Positions 1-8,309 of a stretch of 64,000 bases of DNA are shown here, piece after piece. The notes below the pieces were generated by a model. It was not told where the DNA came from and did no database searches. It saw only the letters and a program-made list of their open reading frames with translations. The DNA comes from Mesorhizobium sp. M7A.F.Ca.US.008.03.1.1 (lineage in GTDB: Bacteria > Pseudomonadota > Alphaproteobacteria > Rhizobiales > Rhizobiaceae). Made by a program: the position numbers and the translations under genes. The stretch spans positions 159,707 to 223,706 of the forward strand of contig NZ_RZRU01000011.1 in the NCBI RefSeq assembly GCF_003997495.1. Direction: 5' to 3'. The stretch's first letter is position 1. Each line of letters begins with the position of its first letter.

Positions 1-1
1 C

Positions 2-184
2 TGCATCGTCATCCATCCCGTGTTCGCTCAAGACGCCTACGAACAGCTATTGGCGGCCGGTGCCGAAAAAGTCGTGAGCACGGACTCCATTCCGCATCCG
101 TCGAATGCGATTTCCATCGCCGGCTTGTTGGCTGAGGGTAGCGCCGAATTCTTCGGGAGCGTTCTTCCAAAAGAGATGCCATAA
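2..184 (+). CDS. ribose-phosphate pyrophosphokinase, C-terminal fragment (cut by window start)
   Basis: The frame is open from the window edge to a TAA at 182-184, giving 60 residues. The segment starting CIVIHPVF and the later STDSIPHPS and SIAGLLAEG motifs match the C-terminal end of PRPP synthases, which make phosphoribosyl pyrophosphate from ribose 5-phosphate and ATP. The pattern is closer to the short archaeal-like (class III) enzymes than to PrsA of E. coli; this is judged by eye. The catalytic N-terminal part lies outside the window. It is on the plus strand, convergent with the glycoamylase-like gene, and may belong functionally with the phosphoketolase and acetate kinase genes downstream. 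Confidence 0.7.
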   Translation, partial: CIVIHPVFAQDAYEQLLAAGAEKVVSTDSIPHPSNAISIAGLLAEGSAEFFGSVLPKEMP

Positions 185-239
185 CCACAGCGCTCGCCCG
201 TTTGACAGCCTTTAGTCTCATCCCCCGCCAGCCCGTTGT

Positions 240-1631
240 TCAAACAGCTGGCGTTGATCCCTGATCAAACTCTTGCAACCAACCGCCTTCAAATCCTGCC
301 CGTCGCAGACCGCTTCGGATATACCGGCACGAGCGCATCAACCGCCACAAGAGGCCGTTGCGTTCGTTCTCGATCATCAGGACAACGGGGCCTTCATTGA
401 GGCCGAAGTGCCAAGGCGAAACCCACCATCCAAAGGCGTTGCCGGATGTCCCCGGATGCGTCGGATTAAAGGCCGCCTTGAAGCCATAGGCATTTGCGGC
501 CTTGAGCTTGGCCTGGTGGATGCAGAAGCTGATCGCCGGCCGGACGATTTCGGGAGCAAACGGCAAGGAGGCAGCTACGGCCCACGGAGCGAGCGTGCCA
601 TCGTCGGGACCACAGGGCACACCGCGTGCGACATAGCCCTCGAACCGGCGTTCGATGCCGTTCAACTTGAGCGTGGAAGGGCCTGGCCCCTCACTGGCGG
701 TGATGCCCCAGCAGTGTTCGCCATAACCCGCGAATCCACGCGGATTATCGACGGCATAACGCTGCTGGACGAAAGTGGCACGTCGGCTGTTCTCGAAATA
801 GTCGCTTCCCTTGCTGCGCATGAAGGCATCCTGCACGCCGCGAAAATCGATCCATACGTGGGAAAGCTGGTGAATGAACAGCGGTCCGGCATAAAGATAT
901 TCGTAGCCGTAACAGTTCTCCCATCGGAACGTCGCGGTCCAGGCAGTGTAGCTGCTCTCGGGCAAGGGGTGGGTCGGCGAACCCAGTCCCAGGACATAGA
1001 GCAAGAGCGCCTCGTCATAGCCTTCCCAGCGATACTTCAGGAATCCGTGCTCGGGTGTCCAGCCATGGGTGACGGTTTCTCCCCCGTCCTGCGCCCAGCG
1101 CCAATCGGCTCGGTGATAGAGGGCCTCCGCCAAGGTGCGGATCTCGACTTCGGCCTCGCTGTCGGCGTCGAAATACTGCCCTGCAGCCAGCGCGCCCGCC
1201 AGCAGGAACGTGCTGTCGACCGTAGACAGCTCGCATTGCCAGGCTCGCCGGCCAGTCCGCATGTCCAGGAAGTGATAGTAGAAGCCGCGATATCCCGTGG
1301 CGTCCGGCTCCGGGCCCTGCGGACTGTTCCAGAAGAAGCGCAGCGTTGCCAAGGTGCGTTCCGCGGCCGCGCTTCGCGTCAAGAATCCGCTCTCGACTCC
1401 CACCGGATAGCAAGCCAGCGCAAGGCCGGTGGCCGCTATGCTTGCGGGCCAATTCGCTTCGGTCTTGTCCAGAATGAGACCATTGGCAGGGTTCGCTTCA
1501 TGGATGAAGTAGTCGAATGTCTCCCGCTGCAATATCGCCAGATCATCTTGCATGGCAGAGGTGTTCACCGGATGATCAGTTTCGGGAGGATGCGATCGCA
1601 TCGCTGTATGCCCTCCCGGACCGCTGTTCAT
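240..1631 (-). CDS. glycoamylase-like (PF10091/COG5368) protein
   Basis: The 463-residue protein has the features of the glycoamylase-like family, an alpha/alpha-barrel fold also found at the C-terminus of cyclic beta-1,2-glucan synthases. Visible motifs are GFYYHFLDM near residue 115, STVDSTFLLAGAL near 137, and FGWWVSPWHFGLNEGP near 405. The substrate is probably an oligo- or polysaccharide, but no activity can be assigned. I see no signal peptide, so a cytoplasmic site is likely. Its ATG at 1629-1631 overlaps the stop of the CBS-BON gene (ATGA), so the two are translationally coupled and share the FixK/FNR-type promoter at 2357-2370. The opposite strand carries a long open frame that I regard as a shadow. 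Confidence 0.8.
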   Translation of the reverse strand: MNSGPGGHTAMRSHPPETDHPVNTSAMQDDLAILQRETFDYFIHEANPANGLILDKTEANWPASIAATGLALACYPVGVESGFLTRSAAAERTLATLRFFWNSPQGPEPDATGYRGFYYHFLDMRTGRRAWQCELSTVDSTFLLAGALAAGQYFDADSEAEVEIRTLAEALYHRADWRWAQDGGETVTHGWTPEHGFLKYRWEGYDEALLLYVLGLGSPTHPLPESSYTAWTATFRWENCYGYEYLYAGPLFIHQLSHVWIDFRGVQDAFMRSKGSDYFENSRRATFVQQRYAVDNPRGFAGYGEHCWGITASEGPGPSTLKLNGIERRFEGYVARGVPCGPDDGTLAPWAVAASLPFAPEIVRPAISFCIHQAKLKAANAYGFKAAFNPTHPGTSGNAFGWWVSPWHFGLNEGPVVLMIENERNGLLWRLMRSCRYIRSGLRRAGFEGGWLQEFDQGSTPAV

Positions 1632-2272
1632 GGATGGGCCAGATACAGGTGATCGAACACACCTTTGACGCCCCTGACGCCTTCGGCAACCACGCGGACA
1701 GCGTCCCGCTCACTCTGCGATGAGACCGTACCCGAAAAATGCGCCAGACCATCGCTGACCGTAAGAGTTAACGCGTCTCCTTTGACGCCTGCGTCCTTTT
1801 GCAACCGCGTAAGAATGCTGCGCCGGATCGCATCGTCACCTGCCGCAGTATCATCGTGGAATTTCGCCGCGACGATGACGCGCAAGAGATCGGCACGGCT
1901 GACAACGCCGACGAGACGCTGTCCTCTCATCACCGGTATGCGCTTGATGCCGTGCTCCTGCATCAGCACAACAATTCGCTCTATCGGGGTTTCCTCGTCC
2001 GCCATAACGACGTCCGAAGTCATCAAATCAGCCACTTTCCAGCTGTGGCCCTTCACATAGTCACGCGCTTCACCTGGCGGGAACGCTGGGGCACCGAGTT
2101 CCGACCTGCGCAGGAAATCGCCTTCGCTCACAATTCCAACTAGGCGGCCGTCGTCACCGACTACCGGCAGGCCGCTGATGCGATGATCCAGCATGATCCG
2201 TGCTGCGTGTCTTACGCTGTGGTCAGGTGAGACCGAAACGACATTTGCAGTCATTACATCCTTCGCTTTCAT
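1628..2272 (-). CDS. CBS-pair and BON domain protein
   Basis: The 214-residue protein starts with two CBS repeats (about residues 1-60 and 80-135; motifs VMTANVVSV, ISGLPVVGDDGRLVGIVSEGD, IKRIPVMRGQRLVGVVS) and ends with a BON domain (about 145-212; VSDGLAHFSGTVSS). CBS pairs usually bind adenine nucleotides and BON domains often sit at membranes or bind lipid, so an energy- or ligand-sensing role is plausible; the partner is unknown. It is the first gene of a two-gene operon with the glycoamylase-like gene. An exact TTGA-N6-TCAA box lies 85-98 bp upstream of the start with a TACGAT -10 at the spacing expected of a class II FNR/FixK promoter, suggesting induction at low oxygen. Confidence 0.88.
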   Translation of the reverse strand: MKAKDVMTANVVSVSPDHSVRHAARIMLDHRISGLPVVGDDGRLVGIVSEGDFLRRSELGAPAFPPGEARDYVKGHSWKVADLMTSDVVMADEETPIERIVVLMQEHGIKRIPVMRGQRLVGVVSRADLLRVIVAAKFHDDTAAGDDAIRRSILTRLQKDAGVKGDALTLTVSDGLAHFSGTVSSQSERDAVRVVAEGVRGVKGVFDHLYLAHP

Positions 2273-2356
2273 CTGCCGTCATCCCCAACTTAGTTCGAGT
2301 GAGCGGGCGCCGAGCGCCAATTGGTCATATCGTAGCGCAGCCGCCCACGATTTCAT

Positions 2357-2370
2357 TTGAGGCAAATCAA
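2357..2370 (-). promoter_or_regulatory. FixK/FNR-type box for the CBS-BON/glycoamylase operon
   Basis: The site is an exact TTGA-N6-TCAA dyad (TTGAGGCAAATCAA). On the minus strand a TACGAT hexamer at 2329-2334 is centred 32 bp away, which puts the box at about -41.5, the class II activator position. The start codon lies about 50 nt after the predicted transcription start. Family knowledge assigns this consensus to FNR, FixK and Anr; no such regulator with an Fe-S cysteine set is visible in the window. Confidence 0.7.
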
Positions 2371-2469
2371 TACCGGCTGCGATCCAACCGATCCGGGTGA
2401 CTTGAATGGTCACTCCCACTACTTGTCGATAGCCGTTCTGGCACACATGATGGCCTTCGGATTCCCGTT

Positions 2470-2483
2470 TTGACTTGCATCAA
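2470..2483 (+). promoter_or_regulatory. FixK/FNR-type box for the ABC exporter operon
   Basis: This is a second exact TTGA-N6-TCAA dyad (TTGACTTGCATCAA), 76 bp before the chosen ATG of the ABC ATPase. The hexamer expected about 32 bp downstream (2506-2511) is a poor -10, so the promoter itself is less certain than the box. Together with the box at 2357-2370 it suggests that both divergent operons answer to the same oxygen-responsive regulator. Confidence 0.6.
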
Positions 2484-2558
2484 TGTCGCGCTCACCTCGA
2501 TGGGCGACTGTGGCATGCGACACGAGAAGTGCCTCGAACATCCGACCCCCCAGCGGCC

Positions 2559-3266
2559 ATGGCTGACAACGTTTTCACTGCAAGAGCGCTGACCAAGACC
2601 TACACGTCAGGTGGGACGCAAGTGCTTGCATTGCGTAAGCTGGACCTTGAGATTTCAGCAGGGGAGATGGTCGTTCTGCTTGGCCCGTCGGGCAGCGGGA
2701 AGTCGACCCTGCTGAATATCATGGGCGGCCTTGACCATGCCACGAGCGGCCAGTTGTTCTTCAGGGATCAGGAACTGACCAATCTCGACGATCGCGAGCT
2801 GACCGCCTATCGACGGCAACACGTCGGGTTCGTTTTCCAGTTCTACAACCTGATTCCCAGCCTGACGGCATATGAAAACGTCGCCTTGGTCACGGAGATT
2901 GCTGATCATCCGATGCGCCCGGAGGAGGCTTTGGCGCTGGTTGGACTTGAACCGAGGATGCACCATTTCCCGGCTCAGCTGTCCGGTGGCGAGCAGCAGC
3001 GCGTGGCCATTGCCCGCGCGATCGCCAAGCGCCCGGATGTGTTGCTCTGCGACGAGCCAACCGGCGCTCTCGACTCCAAGACAGGTATTCGGGTGATCGA
3101 GGCACTGCTCGGCATCAACACGCAGCTTGGCACCACGACACTTATCATCACGCATAACGCCAGCATTCAGGATGTCGCCGACCGCGTGCTGTTCTTCGCC
3201 GACGGCCAGATCTCCAGAATTGCCAAGAACGAGGTGCGCCGGACTGCCGCCGAGCTTGTCTGGTGA
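2559..3266 (+). CDS. ABC exporter ATP-binding protein, LolD/MacB type
   Basis: The 235-residue ATPase has a Walker A (GPSGSGKST), Q-loop ([12 protein letters not shown], typical of the LolD/MacB/FtsE branch), signature LSGGEQQR, Walker B ([12 protein letters not shown]) and a switch histidine (LIITHN). I chose the ATG at 2559 (MADNVF) because homology starts there; the frame is open back to 2475 but that extension looks non-coding and carries the FNR box. The stop overlaps the permease start by four bases (GTGA). With the FtsX-type permease and HlyD protein it forms a tripartite exporter of unknown substrate. Confidence 0.9.
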   Translation: MADNVFTARALTKTYTSGGTQVLALRKLDLEISAGEMVVLLGPSGSGKSTLLNIMGGLDHATSGQLFFRDQELTNLDDRELTAYRRQHVGFVFQFYNLIPSLTAYENVALVTEIADHPMRPEEALALVGLEPRMHHFPAQLSGGEQQRVAIARAIAKRPDVLLCDEPTGALDSKTGIRVIEALLGINTQLGTTTLIITHNASIQDVADRVLFFADGQISRIAKNEVRRTAAELVW

Positions 3267-5635
3267 TCCGGATGCGCGCTCTGGATATGAAGCTTCTTCG
3301 CGACTTCGGCCGGCTCTGGGCGCAGGCGTTGGCGATTGCACTCGTCATTGCCGGAGGCGTGGCGACGCTCATCCTCGCGGTCGGATCCTACCGATCCCTC
3401 GACGAGACCCGCACCGCATATTACGAACGCTACCGGTTTGCTGACGTCTTTGCCACGGTGAGCCGAGCGCCGAGGACGCTCGTCGACCAGATTGCCGAGA
3501 TTCCTGGCGTCGCTTCGGTCGACGCGCGAATAGCCAAGCTCGTGCTGCTTGACATACCGGACTATCTGGAACCGGCCACGGGCGAAGTCATTTCCCTGCC
3601 GCAGAGCGGCGACGCTTCGCTCAACCGCCTCTATATGCGCGTTGGCCGCATGCCGGAGCCTGGACGCGCCGAAGAGGTCGTCGTGAACGAAGGCTTTGCC
3701 TTGTCCCACGGCTTTCAGCCCGGGGCGCGCTTCTCGGCAATATTGAACGGCCGAAAGCGCGAATTGACGATTGTCGGGATCGCGCTGTCCCCTGAGTTTA
3801 TCTACGCGGTCGGCCCAGGCGATATCATGCCGGACGACCGCCGCTTCGGCCTCATCTGGATGTCGGAAAAAGCGCTCGCCAGCGCCTATGACCTCGATGA
3901 TGCGTTGTCGTCCGTTTCGTTGAAGCTCCTGCGGGGCGCGTCCGAGAGCGAAGTCATCATGCGCCTCGACGCGATACTCGAGCGCTACGGTGGGCGGGCG
4001 GCCTATGGCCGGAAGGACCAGACCTCGCATGCCTGGCTGAACCACGAACTCGACATGCTCAACAACATGAGCCGGACGCTGCCACCGATTTTCCTTCTGG
4101 TGTCGGCATTTCTGGTCAATCTCACGCTCAGCCGGCTCGTTGCTCTGGAACGCGAGCAGATCGGGCTCATGAAGGCGCTGGGATACAGCAACGCGAGCAT
4201 CGTCACGCACTACCTCAAATTCGTCATCATCATCGTGATGATCGGCATTGTGATCGGCAGTGCGGCGGGCACCTGGCTGGGCATGCGCATCACCAGTCTG
4301 TTCGGCGACTTTTTCCATTTTCCGTTCCTCGTCTTCACCAAGAGCCCGGACCTCTACGTCGTTGCCGCTGCGCTCAGCCTCATCGCTGCAATCATCGGGG
4401 CGGTGCGCGCGCTTCGCGAGGTCGTACGATTGGCGCCCGCCGTCGCGATGCAGGCGCCGGCGCCTCCGCACTATCGGCAACTGCTGCCGGCGGGCTTCGC
4501 AGTCGATAGGTTCATGTCGCAACCGACCACGATGATGTTGCGCAACATCACTCGCCATCCAGTCAGATCGTTGTTCACATCGCTTGGAATTGCACTGGCG
4601 ACAGCGATCCTCATTGTTTCACTTTTCACCGGCGACGCGATGGAGCAGCTCATCGACGTGACCTATTTCCTGGCCGACCGTCAGGACGCCACCGTGAGTT
4701 TCGTGGAAAAGCGCCCGCGGGACGTCGTCCTGCAGATCGCGCGGCTTCCGGGCGTTCTCGCCGCCGAGCCTTACCGCGAGGTGCCTGTCCTCATCAGGAA
4801 CGGAAACGTCGAGCGCCGCATCATGATCAGCGGCAGGCCGCGTGACGCCGATCTCAACCGCATCATCGACGTCGACTTGCGCCCTGTCGTCCTGCCGGAA
4901 GCGGGCCTGGCGATTTCGAGCATGCTTGCCAGTATCCTCGGAGTGAGGGTCGGCGATTCCGTCGAGGTCGATTTGCTCGAAGGGACGCGGCGGACTGTTG
5001 TTGTCCCTGTGGCGGCGCTGGTCGAAGATTACTTCGGCATCCGCGGGATGATGGATTCAGAGACGCTCGCGCGCCTGATACGCGAAGCGCCGTCACTAAA
5101 CAGCATCAATGTCAGTTTGGACCAGAACAGCCGGGAGGCTTTCTATGCGGCTGTCAAGGACATGCCGATTGTCGGTGGTCTGGCGCTGCAGCGTGTATCG
5201 CTTGCGAATTTCCGCAAACTGGTTGCCTTGCTGATCACGACAATGGCGAGCATCTACACCGGGCTGGCTGCTGTCATCGCGTTTGGTGTCGTCTACAACA
5301 GCGCCCGCATCTCGCTTTCCGAACGGGCGCGGGAGCTGGCCAGCCTGCGCGTCCTCGGCTTCACCCGGGGAGAAGTGCTGCGCATCCTCCTCCTTGAACT
5401 CACTCTGCTCACATTGATCGCACAGCCACCCGGATGGCTCATTGGCTATGGCCTCGCCTGGATCATGCAGAAGAACCTGGCCGGCGAATTGATGCGGGTG
5501 CGCCTGATCGTCGAGCAATCCACTTACGTCTTCGCCAGTTCGATCGTGATCGCCGCCGCCGCCCTTTCTGCCCTCCTCGTTCGCCTTCGGCTCAACGAGC
5601 TGGACCTTATCGCCGTTCTCAAGACGCGGGATTGA
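3263..5635 (+). CDS. FtsX-like ABC exporter permease
   Basis: The 790-residue permease has an N-terminal membrane helix (about residues 14-38), a periplasmic domain, three helices near 270-400, then a second periplasmic domain and three more helices near 640-785, i.e. two FtsX units in tandem. This is the architecture of large MacB/LolE-related exporters rather than of solute importers. The start given is the GTG overlapping the ATPase stop; an ATG at 3272 is an alternative. It lies 3 bp before the HlyD gene. The substrate is not predictable; no partner outer-membrane channel is adjacent. Confidence 0.87.
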   Translation: MIRMRALDMKLLRDFGRLWAQALAIALVIAGGVATLILAVGSYRSLDETRTAYYERYRFADVFATVSRAPRTLVDQIAEIPGVASVDARIAKLVLLDIPDYLEPATGEVISLPQSGDASLNRLYMRVGRMPEPGRAEEVVVNEGFALSHGFQPGARFSAILNGRKRELTIVGIALSPEFIYAVGPGDIMPDDRRFGLIWMSEKALASAYDLDDALSSVSLKLLRGASESEVIMRLDAILERYGGRAAYGRKDQTSHAWLNHELDMLNNMSRTLPPIFLLVSAFLVNLTLSRLVALEREQIGLMKALGYSNASIVTHYLKFVIIIVMIGIVIGSAAGTWLGMRITSLFGDFFHFPFLVFTKSPDLYVVAAALSLIAAIIGAVRALREVVRLAPAVAMQAPAPPHYRQLLPAGFAVDRFMSQPTTMMLRNITRHPVRSLFTSLGIALATAILIVSLFTGDAMEQLIDVTYFLADRQDATVSFVEKRPRDVVLQIARLPGVLAAEPYREVPVLIRNGNVERRIMISGRPRDADLNRIIDVDLRPVVLPEAGLAISSMLASILGVRVGDSVEVDLLEGTRRTVVVPVAALVEDYFGIRGMMDSETLARLIREAPSLNSINVSLDQNSREAFYAAVKDMPIVGGLALQRVSLANFRKLVALLITTMASIYTGLAAVIAFGVVYNSARISLSERARELASLRVLGFTRGEVLRILLLELTLLTLIAQPPGWLIGYGLAWIMQKNLAGELMRVRLIVEQSTYVFASSIVIAAAALSALLVRLRLNELDLIAVLKTRD

Positions 5636-5638
5636 ACC

Positions 5639-6880
5639 ATGCAAACGATCTGGATGAAGCGAACGTTGGGCATTGCGGCCTTGGTGGCGTTGGCCACGGG
5701 CGCCGTCTGGTTCGCATGGCCGCGGCCGGTTGCAGTGGATCTGGCAACGCTGACGAAAGGTCCCATGGAGGTCACGATCGACGACGAAGCAAAAACGCAC
5801 GTGCGTCACGTCTATACAGTCTCGGCCCCGATCACCGGCAAGGTCCTGCGAATATCTCCACCCCGCCACATCGGAGACCAGGTCACCAAGGACGAAACGG
5901 TCATGGCGGTGATGCAACCAATGCTGCCAAGCTTTCACGATGCGCGCACCCACGAGGAACTGCGGTCGGCGCTGGCTGCGGCCGATGCAACGGTAAACCT
6001 TGCTGAGGCCGAGATGCGTCGGATCGAGGCTGCGCTTGCATTTTCGCGAACGGAGCTTGGGCGAGCCGAAGCGCTCGCGCGGACCGAGGCGATCTCTCTT
6101 AAAGCCCTCGACGGAGCCAGGTTCGACGTCGAAACCAATGAAGCAGCGCTGGCCAGTGCGAAGGCTCAGCTGGAGGTCCGCCGAAACGAACGTGACAGCG
6201 TTGCAGCGCGACTTGGCGAACAGTCGGGCAGCGCGCCGGAGCCGGATCCGGCCTGCTGCATCCAGTTGCGCGCTCCCGTGACAGGCAGCGTGCTGATGAT
6301 CATCCAGGAGAGCGAAGGAGTCGTCCAGGCCGGTGCGCCGCTGATCGAAATCGGCGATCCACTCGATCTCGAAATCGTCGCGGATCTGCTGTCGACCGAT
6401 GCTGTCCGGATCAAGCCTGGCGCACCCGTCATGATTGACAACTGGGGTGGACCGCCCCTCCAGGGCCGCGTCTCCCGAGTCGATCCGGCCGGTTTCACCA
6501 AGGTTTCCGCACTTGGCATCGAGGAACAACGCGTCCGCACGACCATAGACCTCACCGACCCTCCCGCGAAATGGTCGCAGCTGGGACATGACTATCGGGT
6601 GATCGTGCATGTCACGATTTGGAAAGCCGATGACATCCTGGCCGTGCCGGTGGGCGCCCTGTTCCGACTAGGGGACGACTGGGCGGTGTTCGCGGTCAGG
6701 GATGGCCATGCACGGGCGACCATCATCAAGATCGGCCAGCGAAACAGTCGGACGGCAGAGGTTCTGTCAGGCCTTGTCGCAGGCGATCGCGTGGTGCTGC
6801 ACCCGAGTGACAGAGTCATTGACGGCGTGTCCGTAGCGGAGCGTGATTTACAATCAGGCGGAAATGCGGTGCAACTCTAA
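5639..6880 (+). CDS. HlyD-family periplasmic adaptor
   Basis: The 413-residue protein has one N-terminal membrane helix (residues 8-26), a lipoyl/barrel-sandwich half (APITGKVLRI near 63), a coiled-coil hairpin rich in Ala/Glu (about 100-200), the second lipoyl half (LRAPVTGSVLMI near 212) and a C-terminal beta-barrel. This is the membrane fusion protein layout. As the third gene of the ABC operon it should link the permease to an outer-membrane channel encoded elsewhere, as in DevBCA-type exporters. CC at about 206-207, just before the second lipoyl half, is unusual for the family. Confidence 0.88.
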   Translation: MQTIWMKRTLGIAALVALATGAVWFAWPRPVAVDLATLTKGPMEVTIDDEAKTHVRHVYTVSAPITGKVLRISPPRHIGDQVTKDETVMAVMQPMLPSFHDARTHEELRSALAAADATVNLAEAEMRRIEAALAFSRTELGRAEALARTEAISLKALDGARFDVETNEAALASAKAQLEVRRNERDSVAARLGEQSGSAPEPDPACCIQLRAPVTGSVLMIIQESEGVVQAGAPLIEIGDPLDLEIVADLLSTDAVRIKPGAPVMIDNWGGPPLQGRVSRVDPAGFTKVSALGIEEQRVRTTIDLTDPPAKWSQLGHDYRVIVHVTIWKADDILAVPVGALFRLGDDWAVFAVRDGHARATIIKIGQRNSRTAEVLSGLVAGDRVVLHPSDRVIDGVSVAERDLQSGGNAVQL

Positions 6881-6992
6881 GTCTCCTTCGCAGCAAGTTT
6901 CACACCATCCACGGCGTTATTCTAAAGCCCTGCAGAAAAAGGGGCTGTGCGTGTTCTGGTTCGGCGAGAGTTGGGGGTGCGGTCAGCGGCTT

Positions 6993-7060
6993 AGAGCAAT
7001 TCCAGGAAAAGTGTGAGCGGTTTTCCGTCCGGAATTGCGTGAAAACAAGGAGTTAGAGCG
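6993..7060. repeat. rhizobial intergenic palindromic repeat (RIME-like)
   Basis: The sequence contains nested inverted repeats: GCAATTCC (6996-7003) pairs with GGAATTGC (7031-7038), and GGAAAA (7005-7010) pairs with TTTTCC (7021-7026). I recognise the motif as a dispersed intergenic element of Rhizobiales genomes. Its right end runs into the TAA stop of ackA (7053-7055), so it lies at the 3' end of that transcript and could act as a transcript end or stability structure. Confidence 0.65.
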
Positions 7061-8258
7061 GTCCTTCCCGGGCCGTTGTGGACGCGGAAGATCGAAAGAC
7101 GAGCATCTCCGCGGCCACAGCTCTTTCTTCATCCGCTGGAATGACAAGGACATCGACGCGGGAAGTCGCATTGCTGACCACCTCCTCGCCTTCTCGGTTT
7201 CGCTCCTCGTCGAGACCGACTCCAAGCCAGGCAGCGGCAACGCAAATCCTCTCCCGGATCAACGGCGCGTTTTCTCCGATGCCGGCCGTGAACACCAGCG
7301 TGTCCAGTCCTCTCATGGCAGCGGCCAGCGATCCTATCTCACGTCCGATTCGATAAACGAATAGATCGACAGCCTCGGCGGCGGCGGGATCCTCTGAGGC
7401 GATCAGTGTTCGCATATCACCCGATATTCCAGACACTCCAAGCAGTCCGGATTGCTCGTAGAGAAGCGTGACCAATCCTTCTGCAGACATCCGCCGTTCC
7501 TGCAGCAAGTGAAGGATGACGCCTGGGTCGAGCGCGCCGCAACGCGTGCTCATCACCAGGCCGTCGAGCGTCGAAAACCCCATCGTCGTGGCGACGCTTT
7601 GTCCGGCGTGCATAGCGCATAGGCTGGCGCCGCTGCCGAGATGGGCGACGATGGCCCGACCGCCGGCCCGTGCGCCATATCGGCCACGCAGCTTCGCAGC
7701 GATGTGGCTGTAGGACAGCCCATGAAAGCCGTAGGAAACGATGCCCGTCTCAGTCATCGCGCGCGGCAGCCCGTAGATTTTGGCGAGCTCCGGCCGGGCT
7801 GAATGAAACGCCGTGTCAAAGCACCCTATCTGGAGAGCCTGCGGCAAGAGTTTCGTGGCCAGCGCGACAATCTCGAGATTGATCCGTTGATGGATAGGCG
7901 CCATCGGCTCGAGCAGGCGCAGTGCTTTGAGCGTGCGTTCGTCAAGCAGCGTCGCTCCGGTGAAGTCACGCCCACCGTGAACGATCCTGTGCCCTACTTT
8001 GTTGATGCGGTGCAGAAGATCGTTTTCGGCGAGCACGGATGCAACCGCGGCGAACGCCTTACCCATATCGATCGGTGCTTCGCCCAGGCTCCTGTCGATC
8101 TTGGACCCGCCGGCCGCGGGCTCGACACGCAGCCGCGGTTGTTGACCGAGAGAGGAGACATTGCCGCGCAGCAGCAGCGGGAGTTCTTCAAGTCGCTCGA
8201 AGACGGCGAACTTCAGGCTCGAAGAACCGCCGTTCAGAACAAGGATCGCATCCGTCAT
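7053..8258 (-). CDS. ackA: acetate kinase
   Basis: The 401-residue protein has the ASKHA signatures of acetate kinase: NGGSSSLKF at the N-terminus, GFHGLSYSHI near 180, HLGSGASLCAM near 206, and MGFSTLDGLVMSTRCGALDP near 228. It converts acetyl phosphate and ADP to acetate and ATP. I prefer the ATG at 8258; a TTG one codon upstream is also open. It lies 51 bp downstream of the phosphoketolase gene on the same strand, which provides its substrate acetyl phosphate. No phosphotransacetylase is present. Confidence 0.95.
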   Translation of the reverse strand: MTDAILVLNGGSSSLKFAVFERLEELPLLLRGNVSSLGQQPRLRVEPAAGGSKIDRSLGEAPIDMGKAFAAVASVLAENDLLHRINKVGHRIVHGGRDFTGATLLDERTLKALRLLEPMAPIHQRINLEIVALATKLLPQALQIGCFDTAFHSARPELAKIYGLPRAMTETGIVSYGFHGLSYSHIAAKLRGRYGARAGGRAIVAHLGSGASLCAMHAGQSVATTMGFSTLDGLVMSTRCGALDPGVILHLLQERRMSAEGLVTLLYEQSGLLGVSGISGDMRTLIASEDPAAAEAVDLFVYRIGREIGSLAAAMRGLDTLVFTAGIGENAPLIRERICVAAAWLGVGLDEERNREGEEVVSNATSRVDVLVIPADEERAVAAEMLVFRSSASTTAREGPL

Positions 8259-8309
8259 CAAGCTATCCGATGTGTTGCCGCCCCTATGCGCTTGCGAACG
8301 AGGACCCGA

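Noticed and set aside
273..1652. 459-codon plus-strand frame opposite the glycoamylase-like gene
   Set aside because: High-GC shadow frame without domains or ribosome-binding site.
3167..4558. 463-codon minus-strand frame opposite the permease
   Set aside because: Antisense shadow with biased composition.
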